58,433 nt of DNA from the NCBI GenBank assembly GCA_001512995.1, contig LFRY01000057.1, positions 19,750 through 78,182 of the forward strand, given 5' to 3'. Positions 49,400 to 56,953 of the stretch are shown here, one piece after another. The notes under the pieces are model-generated. The model did no database searches. It was given only the letters and a program-made list of their open reading frames with translations, and was not told the DNA's origin. A program made the position numbers and the translations under genes. This DNA is from Acholeplasmatales bacterium DTU067. GTDB taxonomy: Bacteria; Bacillota_I; Bacilli_A; ML615J-28; CAG-698. Positions within the stretch are counted from its first letter, which is position 1; the number at the start of each line of letters is the position of its first letter.

Positions 49400-49926
49400 C
49401 TATCCCCTTTGTAATATTTTCTGATTTTTTCAATGCTACGCCTATATTTTCCGGAAACAGTATTGACAGACACATTCCTATCTTTGGCGATTTCTTTGAA
49501 AGTGCATTTGAAAATCAAGCGAAGCACGACTATGTAGGTTTCTTCTTCGGTCAGAAATGTTTTGAACTTGGCAATGATGTTATGGTAGTCTATGTTTTTG
49601 CTTCGGTCAGGTGCTTTCAACACAATATCATCGTTCAGTTCGATCTGGTTCTTTTTTAGTTTCAAGTAATCCAAAGATGCATTTTTAGCCGTCTTCACAA
49701 GCCAGTACTTAATGTTTTTATTAAAATTGATCTTGCGGATGTTATTATAAAATTTTAAGAAGGTGTCGTTCACAATGTCCTCCGCAATCTCCCTGCGCTT
49801 CACAATTGACAAAGATACGAACAGCAACAAGCCCGAATATTTGCGATAGATGGTTTCGAAGACATGTTCTATTTTATCTTCATCGTTCGATTTGAGGGCG
49901 CGCCGCAGTAAGTAATTATCTTTCAT
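49396..49926 (-). CDS. ECF-type RNA polymerase sigma factor
   Basis: 176 residues. Sigma region 2 (FETIYRKYSGLLLFVSLSIVKRREIAEDIVNDTFLKFY to NIKYWLVKTAKNASLDYL, about 24-92) and region 4 with a helix-turn-helix (FLTEEETYIVVLRLIFKCTFKEIAKDRNVSVNTVSGKYRRSIEKIRK, about 125-172). SD GGGG before ATG 49926. The gene is intact although both downstream partner-like genes are broken. A GGGGTAAT/ATTACCCC inverted repeat lies just upstream and may be part of its control. Target genes unknown; the nearby metalloprotease is a guess. Confidence 0.88.
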   Translation of the reverse strand: MKDNYLLRRALKSNDEDKIEHVFETIYRKYSGLLLFVSLSIVKRREIAEDIVNDTFLKFYNNIRKINFNKNIKYWLVKTAKNASLDYLKLKKNQIELNDDIVLKAPDRSKNIDYHNIIAKFKTFLTEEETYIVVLRLIFKCTFKEIAKDRNVSVNTVSGKYRRSIEKIRKYYKGDR

Positions 49927-49946
49927 AGTTTCCCCTATTTGAAAGA

Positions 49947-49982
49947 ATTACCCCTACACTAATAAAACGAATCTGGGGTAAT
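49947..49982. repeat. 8-bp inverted repeat upstream of the ECF sigma gene
   Basis: ATTACCCC (49947-49954) and GGGGTAAT (49975-49982) separated by 20 bases, 21 bases before the sigma start. TTGTCGAA (49986-49993), which matches a Spo0A box, lies next to it. Could be an operator or part of an autoregulated promoter; not proven. Confidence 0.45.
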
Positions 49983-50073
49983 GATTTGTCGAAATAATTA
50001 TACCACAGATGGAAAATAAAAGAAAATAAAGAAAAAAATAAATATTTGCTTTACGCGGAATTGATTTTTTTAT

Positions 50074-50102
50074 TTGTATAAGTTTATTTAATGTGGTATA
50101 AT
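50074..50102 (+). promoter_or_regulatory. sigma-A type promoter of ymdB
   Basis: TTGTAT (50074-50079), 17 bases, TATAAT (50097-50102). Confidence 0.65.
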
Positions 50103-50123
50103 CTATAAAATGATGGTGTGATT

Positions 50124-50900
50124 ATGAAAGTATTAATTGTAGGAGACGTTTTTTCGAAACTTGGACGCGCAAGTTTTCAAAAAAATGTGAAGAAAATCAA
50201 AGAACAAGAACAAGTAGACTTTATCATCGTGAACGGTGAAAACACTTCCCACGGCCGCGGCATGAACAAAAACCATTACAAATGGTACATGGAACAGGGA
50301 GTGGATGTCATCACCCTGGGCAATCATGCCTTCCATAACAAAGACATCTTGGAATACATCGGCGATGCGGAGAACATCGTGCGTCCGTATAATTTTTCGG
50401 AGGATTCTCCCGGGAAAGGGTATGTGACCATGCATTGCAAAGGCCTTAAAATCACAGTTTTCCAAGTCATCGGCAAGGTCTTCATGAATTCCGAGCATGG
50501 CAATCCCTTCAAAGCGGCGAAGAAGATTCTGGAGAACGTTGAAAGCGACATTTATATTTGCGATTTCCATGGGGAAGCGACCAGCGAAAAAATTGCTTTC
50601 GCGCTTGCCTTTGACGGTAAGATCCAGATTGTTTTTGGAACCCATACCCATGTTCAGACCAACGATGCCCGCATTTTGGAAAACGGGACGGCTTACATTA
50701 CCGATGTCGGTATGACTGGGGCCTTGGACGGGGTCATCGGCGTGAAAAAAGAAATTATCATCAGCCGCTATTTGAACGAAGTGGCGGAAAGATTTTCGCC
50801 CGAAAACACCGGCAAAACCCAATTCAACGCAATTTTGGTTGAAATAGATGAAAATTCAAAAAAACCGGCAAACATCGACATTATCAATGTGATAGAATAA
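50124..50900 (+). CDS. ymdB: YmdB-family phosphodiesterase
   Basis: Calcineurin-like metallophosphoesterase reported to hydrolyse cyclic nucleotides and to affect developmental choice (biofilm, motility, sporulation) in Bacillus. 258 residues. Metal motifs: IVGDVFSKLGR (D8), NGENTSHGRGM, LGNHAFHNKDI, CDFHGEATSEK and FGTHTHVQTND. The ATG at 50124 has GGTGTG upstream; GTG at 50118 is possible. It precedes spoVS as in Bacillus. Confidence 0.94.
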   Translation: MKVLIVGDVFSKLGRASFQKNVKKIKEQEQVDFIIVNGENTSHGRGMNKNHYKWYMEQGVDVITLGNHAFHNKDILEYIGDAENIVRPYNFSEDSPGKGYVTMHCKGLKITVFQVIGKVFMNSEHGNPFKAAKKILENVESDIYICDFHGEATSEKIAFALAFDGKIQIVFGTHTHVQTNDARILENGTAYITDVGMTGALDGVIGVKKEIIISRYLNEVAERFSPENTGKTQFNAILVEIDENSKKPANIDIINVIE

Positions 50901-50910
50901 CTCCTATACA

Positions 50911-50940
50911 AGCATAAATTCAGATTTTTCTGAATATAAT
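50911..50940 (+). promoter_or_regulatory. hairpin and possible sigma-H/sigma-A promoter before spoVS
   Basis: ATTCAGA (50918-50924), TTTT loop, TCTGAAT (50929-50935) with TATAAT at 50935-50940. AGCATAA (50911-50917) and TCTGAAT (50929-50935), 11 bases apart, also resemble a sigma-H promoter, the type used by spoVS in Bacillus. The readings cannot be separated here. Confidence 0.3.
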
Positions 50941-50968
50941 TTTATGACATAATAACAGGAGGAGAAAT

Positions 50969-51232
50969 ATGGATGTATTAAAAGTTTCATCAAAGTCAAA
51001 ACCAAACTCAGTTGCGGGCGCTCTTGCGAATGCTTTTAAAACCGCGCAGGCGGTTGAAATCCAAGCAATCGGAGCTGGCGCTTTGAATCAGGCTATTAAG
51101 TCTATTGCTATTGCCAGGGGATATGTGGCTCCCACCGGTAAGGATCTGATTTGCATTCCAGCATTCAGCGACATCATTATCGATGGTGAGGAAAGGACTG
51201 CCATTAAACTTATTGTAGAGCATCGGAAATAA
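50969..51232 (+). CDS. spoVS: stage V sporulation protein S
   Basis: Small Alba-like protein, 87 residues, needed for normal spore coat and core dehydration in Bacillus. The whole sequence is recognisable: MDVLKVSSKSKPNSVAGALA, GAGALNQAIKSIAIARGYVAP, DLICIPAFSDIIIDGEERTAIKLIVE. SD AGGAGGAG. Monocistronic with a strong terminator. Confidence 0.97.
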   Translation: MDVLKVSSKSKPNSVAGALANAFKTAQAVEIQAIGAGALNQAIKSIAIARGYVAPTGKDLICIPAFSDIIIDGEERTAIKLIVEHRK

Positions 51233-51241
51233 ACACAGTAG

Positions 51242-51270
51242 AAAAAAACATCGGTTCCGATGTTTTTTTT
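51242..51270 (+). terminator. intrinsic terminator after spoVS
   Basis: AAAAAACATCGG, TT loop, CCGATGTTTTTT, then more T; a near-perfect hairpin. Confidence 0.92.
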
Positions 51271-51271
51271 A

Positions 51272-51300
51272 TTGCAACTCGCCATTGATTTATATATAAT
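51272..51300 (+). promoter_or_regulatory. sigma-A type promoter of the acetyltransferase gene
   Basis: TTGCAA (51272-51277), 17 bases, TATAAT (51295-51300). Confidence 0.65.
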
Positions 51301-51322
51301 GATAACGGAAGGATGTATTTTT

Positions 51323-51892
51323 ATGGAAAAACTGCCGATTATCATAACCGAAAGATTGTTGCTAAGGGAAATTGAAGAAGGCGACGCTTTTGACATGTTC
51401 GAGTTCGCCCGCCTTTCCACAATCGGCCCCAATGCCGGTTGGCGGCCCCATGCTTCTCTCAGCGAAACGAGAGAAGTGATCAAATTATTTCGTAATAAAA
51501 AAAAATACGGACAGCTGGGAGTTTTTGCGATTGTTTGGAAAGAAAACAATAAAATGATCGGAACGATTGAACTTCACTCCTATGTCCGCAACCATAAAGC
51601 CGAATTGGGTTACACCGTCAGCCCGAAATATTGGGGAAGGGGAATCGCGGTTGAGGCTTCCAAATACATCATTTCCTGGGGTTTTGAAAAACTCAATATG
51701 AAAAGGATTGAATGCACGGCTTTTCCGGAAAATTTCCAATCGCGAAGGGTTTGCGAGAAGCTTGGTTTTACCTATGAAGGCCTCAGGAAAAAAGTATATT
51801 TGAACTATGACGGCAGCGTCAGGGATCTTGAATCTTTTGCGATCACCGATGACGAATATTGGGATAGGATTTATAAGAACACCTGGTGGTGA
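51323..51892 (+). CDS. RimJ/RimL-type GNAT acetyltransferase
   Basis: 189 residues of the acetyltransferase_3 type. ITERLLLREIEEGDAFDMF opening, IGTIELHSYVRNHKAELGYTVSPKYWGRGIAVEASKYII with the acetyl-CoA loop (YWGRGIA, about 109-115) and NFQSRRVCEKLGFTYEGLRKK. Such enzymes acetylate N-termini, amino acids or small molecules; the substrate cannot be inferred. The ATG at 51323 follows GGAAGGATG. It ends at a bidirectional terminator facing the kinase gene. Confidence 0.85.
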   Translation: MEKLPIIITERLLLREIEEGDAFDMFEFARLSTIGPNAGWRPHASLSETREVIKLFRNKKKYGQLGVFAIVWKENNKMIGTIELHSYVRNHKAELGYTVSPKYWGRGIAVEASKYIISWGFEKLNMKRIECTAFPENFQSRRVCEKLGFTYEGLRKKVYLNYDGSVRDLESFAITDDEYWDRIYKNTWW

Positions 51893-51922
51893 CCCGTTTC
51901 ATTTATTAGCCTTGTTTATAGC

Positions 51923-51946
51923 AAAAGCTGCCTGCGGGCAGCTTTT
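51923..51946. terminator. bidirectional terminator
   Basis: AAAAGCTGCC (51923-51932), TGCG loop, GGCAGCTTTT (51937-51946). A/T tails on both sides serve the convergent acetyltransferase and kinase genes. Confidence 0.85.
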
Positions 51947-52960
51947 TCATACGATCAAATCTGAATTTTCATAAATCCCTTCCTTTTGAAAATACTTCTT
52001 TTCACGCGGCAGCCATTCGTCCAAAAAGCGCGGAAAAAGCCGTTCAGAGCGCTTTTTGAGCCTCTCCAGTTGTTCTTCCTCGGAGGCTTCAAAATAGATG
52101 ACAGCGTCGTAAAAACTGCTGAGGAGGGAGTTTGCGGAATAGAGCCCTTCAAGAATGACGATGTTCTTCACTTCCTCGATCCTTCTCTTGACGAACTCAT
52201 TTTTTGAACAATCATATCTTTGGTATTCGAAATGTTTTCCGGGTTTTAAACGGAGAAGGATTTCCTCTTTGATTCTTTCGGAATTAATGCCGATTTCATC
52301 ATCGCTTCCGTCAAAGAAATCATCGACGGATATCAGGGTAATATCCAATTTTTCTTTCAATGCTTCCGTTACCGTCGTTTTTCCGCTCGCGGAGGGACCG
52401 TCGATGGCGATGACTGTCAAGCCTGTTTTTGGAATCCGTTCCAGAAAATTTTGGATCTGCAGGGCTTTCAATTCCGGTCCGATGAAGCTCCTTTCCAGAA
52501 CACGATAGGCAGGTTTGTAAACTCGGCGGAATTTAGGGCTGTGTCTCATAGCCGGATTGCCCTTTCGTTTGAACTTCTCCATTTCCGTTTCTACAAGTTC
52601 CCTTGGAAAGAGTTTTTCCAAAAAAACTGCAAGCTCAGGCAAAGCATCCTCAATGGAAATTTGTTTGCCCGAAGCTGCGGAAGCGTAGAAGGCCGCATTC
52701 AGCCATTCCAAATCCAAGCCCAACTTGATGAAGGGGCGCAGGTTGACCCTCACGTAATTGGGTCCGATGCAATCATACAGATTTTCGTGTTTTCTCACTT
52801 TTGGAAGCGCCTGGGCTTCAGAAAGCAAAAATTCCAAGGATTTGCTTTCTGATTCAAGGAAATGCCCCGGACCGGAGCAGATCTGTTTCAATAATTTCAA
52901 AAAATCCCTAATTTCGTTTTTTGGGTAATTATGACTATAATATTTAAAATATTGCTTCAT
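51947..52960 (-). CDS. uridine kinase-like P-loop protein with a novel N-terminal domain
   Basis: 337 residues. The C-terminal half is a uridine kinase/phosphoribulokinase-type P-loop fold: VIAIDGPSASGKTTV (about 181-195), ISVDDFFDG, YDCSKNEFV, IVILEGLYSANSLL (about 266-279) and the late RSERLFPRFLDEW lid-like region. The N-terminal 165 residues (ICSGPGHFLESES, PNYVRVNLRPFIKLGLDLEWLNAAFYASA) match nothing I recognise. They may bind a substrate. SD AAGGTG. It stands alone between a shared terminator and the divergent miaB promoter. Nucleoside or sugar kinase activity is likely; the substrate is unknown. Confidence 0.65.
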   Translation of the reverse strand: MKQYFKYYSHNYPKNEIRDFLKLLKQICSGPGHFLESESKSLEFLLSEAQALPKVRKHENLYDCIGPNYVRVNLRPFIKLGLDLEWLNAAFYASAASGKQISIEDALPELAVFLEKLFPRELVETEMEKFKRKGNPAMRHSPKFRRVYKPAYRVLERSFIGPELKALQIQNFLERIPKTGLTVIAIDGPSASGKTTVTEALKEKLDITLISVDDFFDGSDDEIGINSERIKEEILLRLKPGKHFEYQRYDCSKNEFVKRRIEEVKNIVILEGLYSANSLLSSFYDAVIYFEASEEEQLERLKKRSERLFPRFLDEWLPREKKYFQKEGIYENSDLIV

Positions 52961-53026
52961 TTTTTCACCTTCCCCATTTTATCATTATTCCATTCTTTAT
53001 TCAAGAAATGTGGAAAAGAAAACAAG

Positions 53027-53055
53027 TTGCTTAAAGAAAGTAAAATTGGTATAAT
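53027..53055 (+). promoter_or_regulatory. sigma-A type promoter of miaB
   Basis: TTGCTT (53027-53032), 17 bases, TATAAT (53050-53055). Confidence 0.65.
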
Positions 53056-53078
53056 AATAAAACATGAGGGTTAAAGAC

Positions 53079-54524
53079 ATGGAAAAAGATTATGGAAAAT
53101 ACTTCGCTCCTTCTTTGAAAGAAGCAAGAAAGAGAATCAAAAAAGAAATAGAAAAGATAAAATTTTCATTCCCCGAGCATTTGCGTCAATTCGGAAAAGA
53201 CAAGAAATATCTGATCAAAACCTTCGGCTGCCAAGCAAATGAAGCCGACAGCGAAAAAATGGCGGGCATTCTTCATAGATTGGGTTTTACCGAAGCGGAT
53301 AATGAAAGCGAAGCCGATTTGATCTTGCTTAACACTTGCGCAATCCGCGAAACCGCTGAAAACAGAACTTTCGGGGAACTCGGCAGGCTGAAGGGCTTTA
53401 AGATGCACAATCCCGATTTATTGCTCGGGGTCTGCGGGTGCATGCCCCAGGAAGAAAGGGTCTTCAATCTGATCAAGGAAAAATACCCCCACATTGACCT
53501 GGTCTTTGGGACGCATAACATCCACAAACTCGGAGAATATCTCTACGATGCTTACTTAAATAAAGAAAAGGTTGCGGAGGTTTTTTCGGAAGAAGGAAAA
53601 GTCGTTGAAGGCATCCCGACCAAACGCGCCCATGACCGCAAGGCTTGGGTTAACATCATGTACGGCTGTGATGAGTTCTGCACCTATTGCATCGTTCCCT
53701 ACACCAGGGGCCGCGAAAGATCGCGGAGTCCCGAGGACATCATTTCGGAAGTGAGGGAACTTGCGGAGTTGGGTTATCAGGAAGTGACCTTACTCGGCCA
53801 GAACGTCAATGCTTACGGAAAAGACTTGAACATTGATTATACATTTGCGGATTTATTGCTTGAATTACGGGAAATCGCCATTCCGCGGATTAGATTCACC
53901 ACTTCCCATCCCCATGATTTGGACGACGAAACGATATATGCGCTTGCAAAAGGAGGCAATCTCATGCCCCATCTGCATTTGCCGGTGCAGTCGGGAAGCA
54001 ATAAAATCCTGAAAAAAATGAACCGCAAGTACACTCGCGAAGAGTACTTGGAAAAAATCCGGATGCTGAGAAAGCATGTTCCCGGCATTTCGATCACTAC
54101 GGACATCATTGTCGCCTTTCCGGGAGAGACGGATGAAGATTTTAAAGAAACTCTGTCCTTGGTCAGGGAAGCTGATTTCGAAGGAGCCTTCACCTTCATC
54201 TTTTCGCCCCGCGAAGGCACTCCCGCGGCCAAGTATCCCGATGATTTGGATCCGGGTGTGAAAAAGGAAAGATTGCTTGCCCTGAATAAGTTGGTGAACG
54301 AAGGCTATCTGCGCGGCAACAAACGCTTTGAAGGGAAAACCGTGAAAGTCTTGGTGGACGGACCGAGCCAAAAGAATCCGCACCTTCTTTCCGGTTATAC
54401 AGAGCACAACAAGTTAGTGAACTTCCCCGGCGATAAGAATTTGATTGGGAAAATTGTCGATGTGAAGGTAGAAAAGGCATATACATGGCATTTGCGCGGA
54501 ATAATCTCCAAATCTCATTCATAA
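53079..54524 (+). CDS. miaB: tRNA-2-methylthio-N6-dimethylallyladenosine synthase
   Basis: Radical-SAM methylthiotransferase acting on i6A37 of tRNAs. 481 residues. An N-terminal UPF0004 domain binds one iron-sulfur cluster through [23 protein letters not shown] and GVCGCMPQ. The radical SAM core has [21 protein letters not shown] (C-x3-C-x2-C), and a C-terminal TRAM domain starts near [17 protein letters not shown] (53066-53070) is 8 bases before ATG 53079; the ATG at 53064 overlaps that SD. In Bacillus miaB lies upstream of cotE, as here. Confidence 0.96.
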   Translation: MEKDYGKYFAPSLKEARKRIKKEIEKIKFSFPEHLRQFGKDKKYLIKTFGCQANEADSEKMAGILHRLGFTEADNESEADLILLNTCAIRETAENRTFGELGRLKGFKMHNPDLLLGVCGCMPQEERVFNLIKEKYPHIDLVFGTHNIHKLGEYLYDAYLNKEKVAEVFSEEGKVVEGIPTKRAHDRKAWVNIMYGCDEFCTYCIVPYTRGRERSRSPEDIISEVRELAELGYQEVTLLGQNVNAYGKDLNIDYTFADLLLELREIAIPRIRFTTSHPHDLDDETIYALAKGGNLMPHLHLPVQSGSNKILKKMNRKYTREEYLEKIRMLRKHVPGISITTDIIVAFPGETDEDFKETLSLVREADFEGAFTFIFSPREGTPAAKYPDDLDPGVKKERLLALNKLVNEGYLRGNKRFEGKTVKVLVDGPSQKNPHLLSGYTEHNKLVNFPGDKNLIGKIVDVKVEKAYTWHLRGIISKSHS

Positions 54525-54528
54525 TATA
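54499..54528 (+). promoter_or_regulatory. candidate mother-cell (sigma-E or sigma-K) promoter of cotE
   Basis: CATAATATA (54520-54528) fits the -10 of sigma-E (CATACAnT) partly and of sigma-K (CATAnnnTA) fully. GAATAATC thirteen bases upstream is a partial sigma-E -35. cotE is transcribed in the mother cell in Bacillus. Confidence 0.35.
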
Positions 54529-54544
54529 AAATAGATTATTACCT

Positions 54545-54581
54545 AGTAGCAATATATCTTCTGGGTGAATATATTGTTACT
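54545..54581 (+). repeat. 13-bp inverted repeat immediately before the cotE ribosome site
   Basis: AGTAGCAATATAT (54545-54557) pairs with ATATATTGTTACT (54569-54581) with one G-T wobble; 11-base loop. The second arm abuts the GAGGAGGG SD of cotE. No U-tail, so not a terminator; a leader hairpin or an operator. Confidence 0.65.
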
Positions 54582-54595
54582 GAGGAGGGATATGT

Positions 54596-55111
54596 ATGAA
54601 TGAGATCCGTGAAATAGTAACCAAGGCAATTGTCGGCAAAGGCAAAAAACTCATCCGGATCAAAGAAAATGTCACGCCACGGTTCGAAGCTTTCAGCATC
54701 CTCGGGGTTTGGGTCATCAACCATGAATTCGAGGCTTCGCTTGCGGACAACAACCGCGTCGAATTGATCGGCAATTTCGAAATCAACATCTGGTATTCCT
54801 ATGACGACAATACAAAGACCGACATCGCCAAGAAAGTCGTGGGTTATTCGCAGGGCATCAACACAAGGCAGATAGTAAAAGAAGTCAGAGATAATTCCCA
54901 GGATGTGATTGTGCGCATCATCCAGCAACCGACATGTACGAACGCGAAACTGGTCGGCTCCGACATCGAAACGGAAATCGTGTTTGAAGTGGTCGCGGAA
55001 GTCATCGGCGAAACGAAAATGATGGTTACGGTTTTCACGCAAGTGGAAAGTTATGAGCCCATTGACGATAATTTTGAAAACGAAATAAATGAGAATTTCT
55101 TAAACACATAA
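54596..55111 (+). CDS. cotE: outer spore coat morphogenetic protein CotE
   Basis: Directs assembly of the outer spore coat in the mother cell. 171 residues (Bacillus about 181). MNEIREIVTKAIVGKGKKL, SILGVWVINHEFEA, FEINIWYSYDDNTKTDIAKKV, IIQQPTCTNAKL and VAEVIGETKMMV match CotE closely. The acidic C-terminal tail is shorter than in Bacillus (DDNFENEINENFL). SD GAGGAGGG. It follows miaB as in Bacillus and has a hairpin and a possible sigma-E/sigma-K promoter in front. Confidence 0.93.
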   Translation: MNEIREIVTKAIVGKGKKLIRIKENVTPRFEAFSILGVWVINHEFEASLADNNRVELIGNFEINIWYSYDDNTKTDIAKKVVGYSQGINTRQIVKEVRDNSQDVIVRIIQQPTCTNAKLVGSDIETEIVFEVVAEVIGETKMMVTVFTQVESYEPIDDNFENEINENFLNT

Positions 55112-55136
55112 ATCGTATTCCTAAATACGATTTTTG
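55110..55136 (+). terminator. intrinsic terminator after cotE
   Basis: AAATCGTAT (55110-55118) pairs with ATACGATTT (55125-55133), followed by TTG; the T-run is five bases including the stem. Confidence 0.75.
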
Positions 55137-55182
55137 TTATAAGTGAAGAACATGCTTCATAAATATATAACAGGTGATTGAC

Positions 55183-55665
55183 ATGAAATTCCACATCGTC
55201 AGAACCGGCGAAACCGTCGAGGACATCCTTTTTTTATATAATCTAACGAAAGATGAGCTTGTGGAAGAGAACAGGCACATCCGTGTTTGGGACCGGCTGA
55301 TTCCCGGAACGAAACTTAAAATCCCTCCGCTCACGGAGGCGATTGAAGATGACGTGAGCGAAATGGAGCCTTTTGTGGAGGATTATTATCCGAAGCTTTC
55401 CGATGAAGAAATTGAGACGGCTGAAGTTGCGGCATTCCAGGAAGATGACGGAGGCGAGCAGGAGCTTGATTTTGGCCAGGCCGAGTCCATAAAATCTATC
55501 GAGATAACGAAGGATGGTGAAAAAATCGTCTCCGAAAAGCCGAAAATAAAAACCGCAACCAAACCGCAGGACTACCCGTCCTATTATCTGGGTCATTATA
55601 ATTATCCGCGCTATTTCTCTTATAATTATCTTTACTATCCGATTTATTATCGCAGGCGCAGGTGA
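55183..55665 (+). CDS. LysM-domain spore coat protein with Tyr-rich C-terminus (SafA-like)
   Basis: 160 residues. An N-terminal LysM domain (MKFHIVRTGETVEDILFLYNLTKDELVEEN to PGTKLKIPP, 1-50) as at the start of SafA, an acidic middle part (55-105), and a C-terminus very rich in tyrosine (SYYLGHYNYPRYFSYNYLYY) ending RRRR. LysM would bind cortex peptidoglycan and the tyrosines could be cross-linked, as in coat proteins. ATG 55183 has AGGTGA 5 bases upstream. It follows cotE directly. Coat or cortex-coat interface role is inference from architecture and position. Confidence 0.75.
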   Translation: MKFHIVRTGETVEDILFLYNLTKDELVEENRHIRVWDRLIPGTKLKIPPLTEAIEDDVSEMEPFVEDYYPKLSDEEIETAEVAAFQEDDGGEQELDFGQAESIKSIEITKDGEKIVSEKPKIKTATKPQDYPSYYLGHYNYPRYFSYNYLYYPIYYRRRR

Positions 55666-55670
55666 ATGAG

Positions 55671-55698
55671 AAAAGCAGGCAACATGCCTGCTTTTTTT
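55671..55698. terminator. terminator between the LysM protein and the DUF362 gene
   Basis: AAAAGCAGGC (55671-55680), AACAT loop, GCCTGCTTTT (55686-55695); A/T-rich on both sides, so usable in both directions. Confidence 0.85.
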
Positions 55699-56851
55699 AA
55701 TCCCTGTTTTTTAGGGCAATCCTGCCGATCAGGGGTCTTTTTGATTTCAATATCGCATTTTTTGGACACACCTCAGCGCAGCACCAGCAGCGGATGCAGT
55801 CGCTTTTCCGTAAATGCGGGAAAGCTTTTTTGAATTTCAAAGCTTTCGGAGGGCAGATTTTCACACATTCCCCGCATTTGATGCAGCGCTCGCGGTCAAT
55901 CCGGGGATGTTCAAGGAGAAGATTGCGCAAAAAGTTATACTTCAACAATCTCAGCCCGAAAGTGCTGTGTGGATTGACGGCTTCTTGGAATTTCAAGTCT
56001 TCGAAAGCGCTCAAGCTCTCCCCGACAATGTCAATGTTTTTCAAATCACCCTCGCCGTATTCTCTTTCATGGGCAATTTTCGTAACAAAGATCTTTTCGG
56101 GATCGAGTTTGCAGACGGATGCGGCGACGCGGTCCAAACTCACTGCATCTGCAGAAGCAAAAATCACGCCCGCAGCTTTTGGCCTGCCCCCTGTTCCCGG
56201 GCCTTCGCCCTCCAAACCGAGAATGCCGTCGCAGAGATGGAGCATTCTTCTTCCCTCATAGGCTTTAAGAATCGCGCCGTACAAATCATTCAGGGCTTCC
56301 CCGAATTGCAGGGGGTTGTTGGCCCGGACATGCCAGCCGGCTTTGCTGAGTCCGTAAATCATTCCGAAGAGATTCTTTTCCGCCACCGACATGTAAGTGA
56401 GGGAATGGGTTTTCAGTTTCGGAAGATTCACCAACAAATCGACTTCAATCATTTCCCGTGAAACTTGGAACTCAGAAAAAATCCTCGGGTTAGGATTCTT
56501 GATCGTGATGAGATCATTCCCGCGGAAGATTTTTAGGTTGTGTTTCAAAGCAATCTCGTAGAGACCGCATTTTTTTAATACCGGAATGATGTCCCTGGTC
56601 GCGGGATTGTCACCGAAGATGATGTCATCCGTGTATTCCTTCAAAATCTCGACCACCGCTTCCAGAAAAACGGGATGCGTCGTGATTCCTAATTCGGGAG
56701 GAAAGGCACCGACGCAATTCGGTTTTAGAAAAACCTTCATTCCCGGTTTCAGAAACTCCGCGCTCCCGATTGCATCAAGGCAGTTCCTGATTTTTTCTTT
56801 CAAAACTTCCTTTTCATAAGTAGAACATTTCTGAATCGCAACTATTGCCAT
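55697..56851 (-). CDS. DUF362 protein with two 4Fe-4S clusters
   Basis: 384 residues. DUF362 domain (about 35-290) with KVFLKPNCVGAFPPELGITTHP, DLLVNLPKLKTHSLTYMSVAEKNLFG and LEGEGPGTGGRPKAAGVIFAS, then a bacterial ferredoxin domain with CIKCGECVKICPPKAL and CIRCWCCAEVCPKNAI, each C-x2-C-x2-C-x3-C. Electron-transfer role likely; substrate unknown. It stands alone and ends at the terminator shared with the coat gene. Confidence 0.88.
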   Translation of the reverse strand: MAIVAIQKCSTYEKEVLKEKIRNCLDAIGSAEFLKPGMKVFLKPNCVGAFPPELGITTHPVFLEAVVEILKEYTDDIIFGDNPATRDIIPVLKKCGLYEIALKHNLKIFRGNDLITIKNPNPRIFSEFQVSREMIEVDLLVNLPKLKTHSLTYMSVAEKNLFGMIYGLSKAGWHVRANNPLQFGEALNDLYGAILKAYEGRRMLHLCDGILGLEGEGPGTGGRPKAAGVIFASADAVSLDRVAASVCKLDPEKIFVTKIAHEREYGEGDLKNIDIVGESLSAFEDLKFQEAVNPHSTFGLRLLKYNFLRNLLLEHPRIDRERCIKCGECVKICPPKALKFKKAFPHLRKSDCIRCWCCAEVCPKNAILKSKRPLIGRIALKNRD

Positions 56852-56911
56852 ATTTCTCTTCTCGCTTTAAAAAGTATTATACTACACCCATCTTTTTGAA
56901 GCAACCTTTAT

Positions 56912-56931
56912 TTTTTTTCTTGTATATTAAT
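56912..56931 (+). repeat. 20-bp direct repeat, left copy
   Basis: TTTTTTTCTTGTATATTAAT, repeated exactly at 57669-57688. The copies bracket the transposase remnant. TTGTAT inside it could be a -35 element. Confidence 0.75.
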
Positions 56932-56953
56932 AGCTGTTATATTACAATACATA

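Noticed and set aside
49986-49993. Perfect TTGTCGAA Spo0A box upstream of the ECF sigma gene
   Set aside because: A single 8-base match is expected by chance about once or twice in a window of this size on both strands; no second box was seen beside it.
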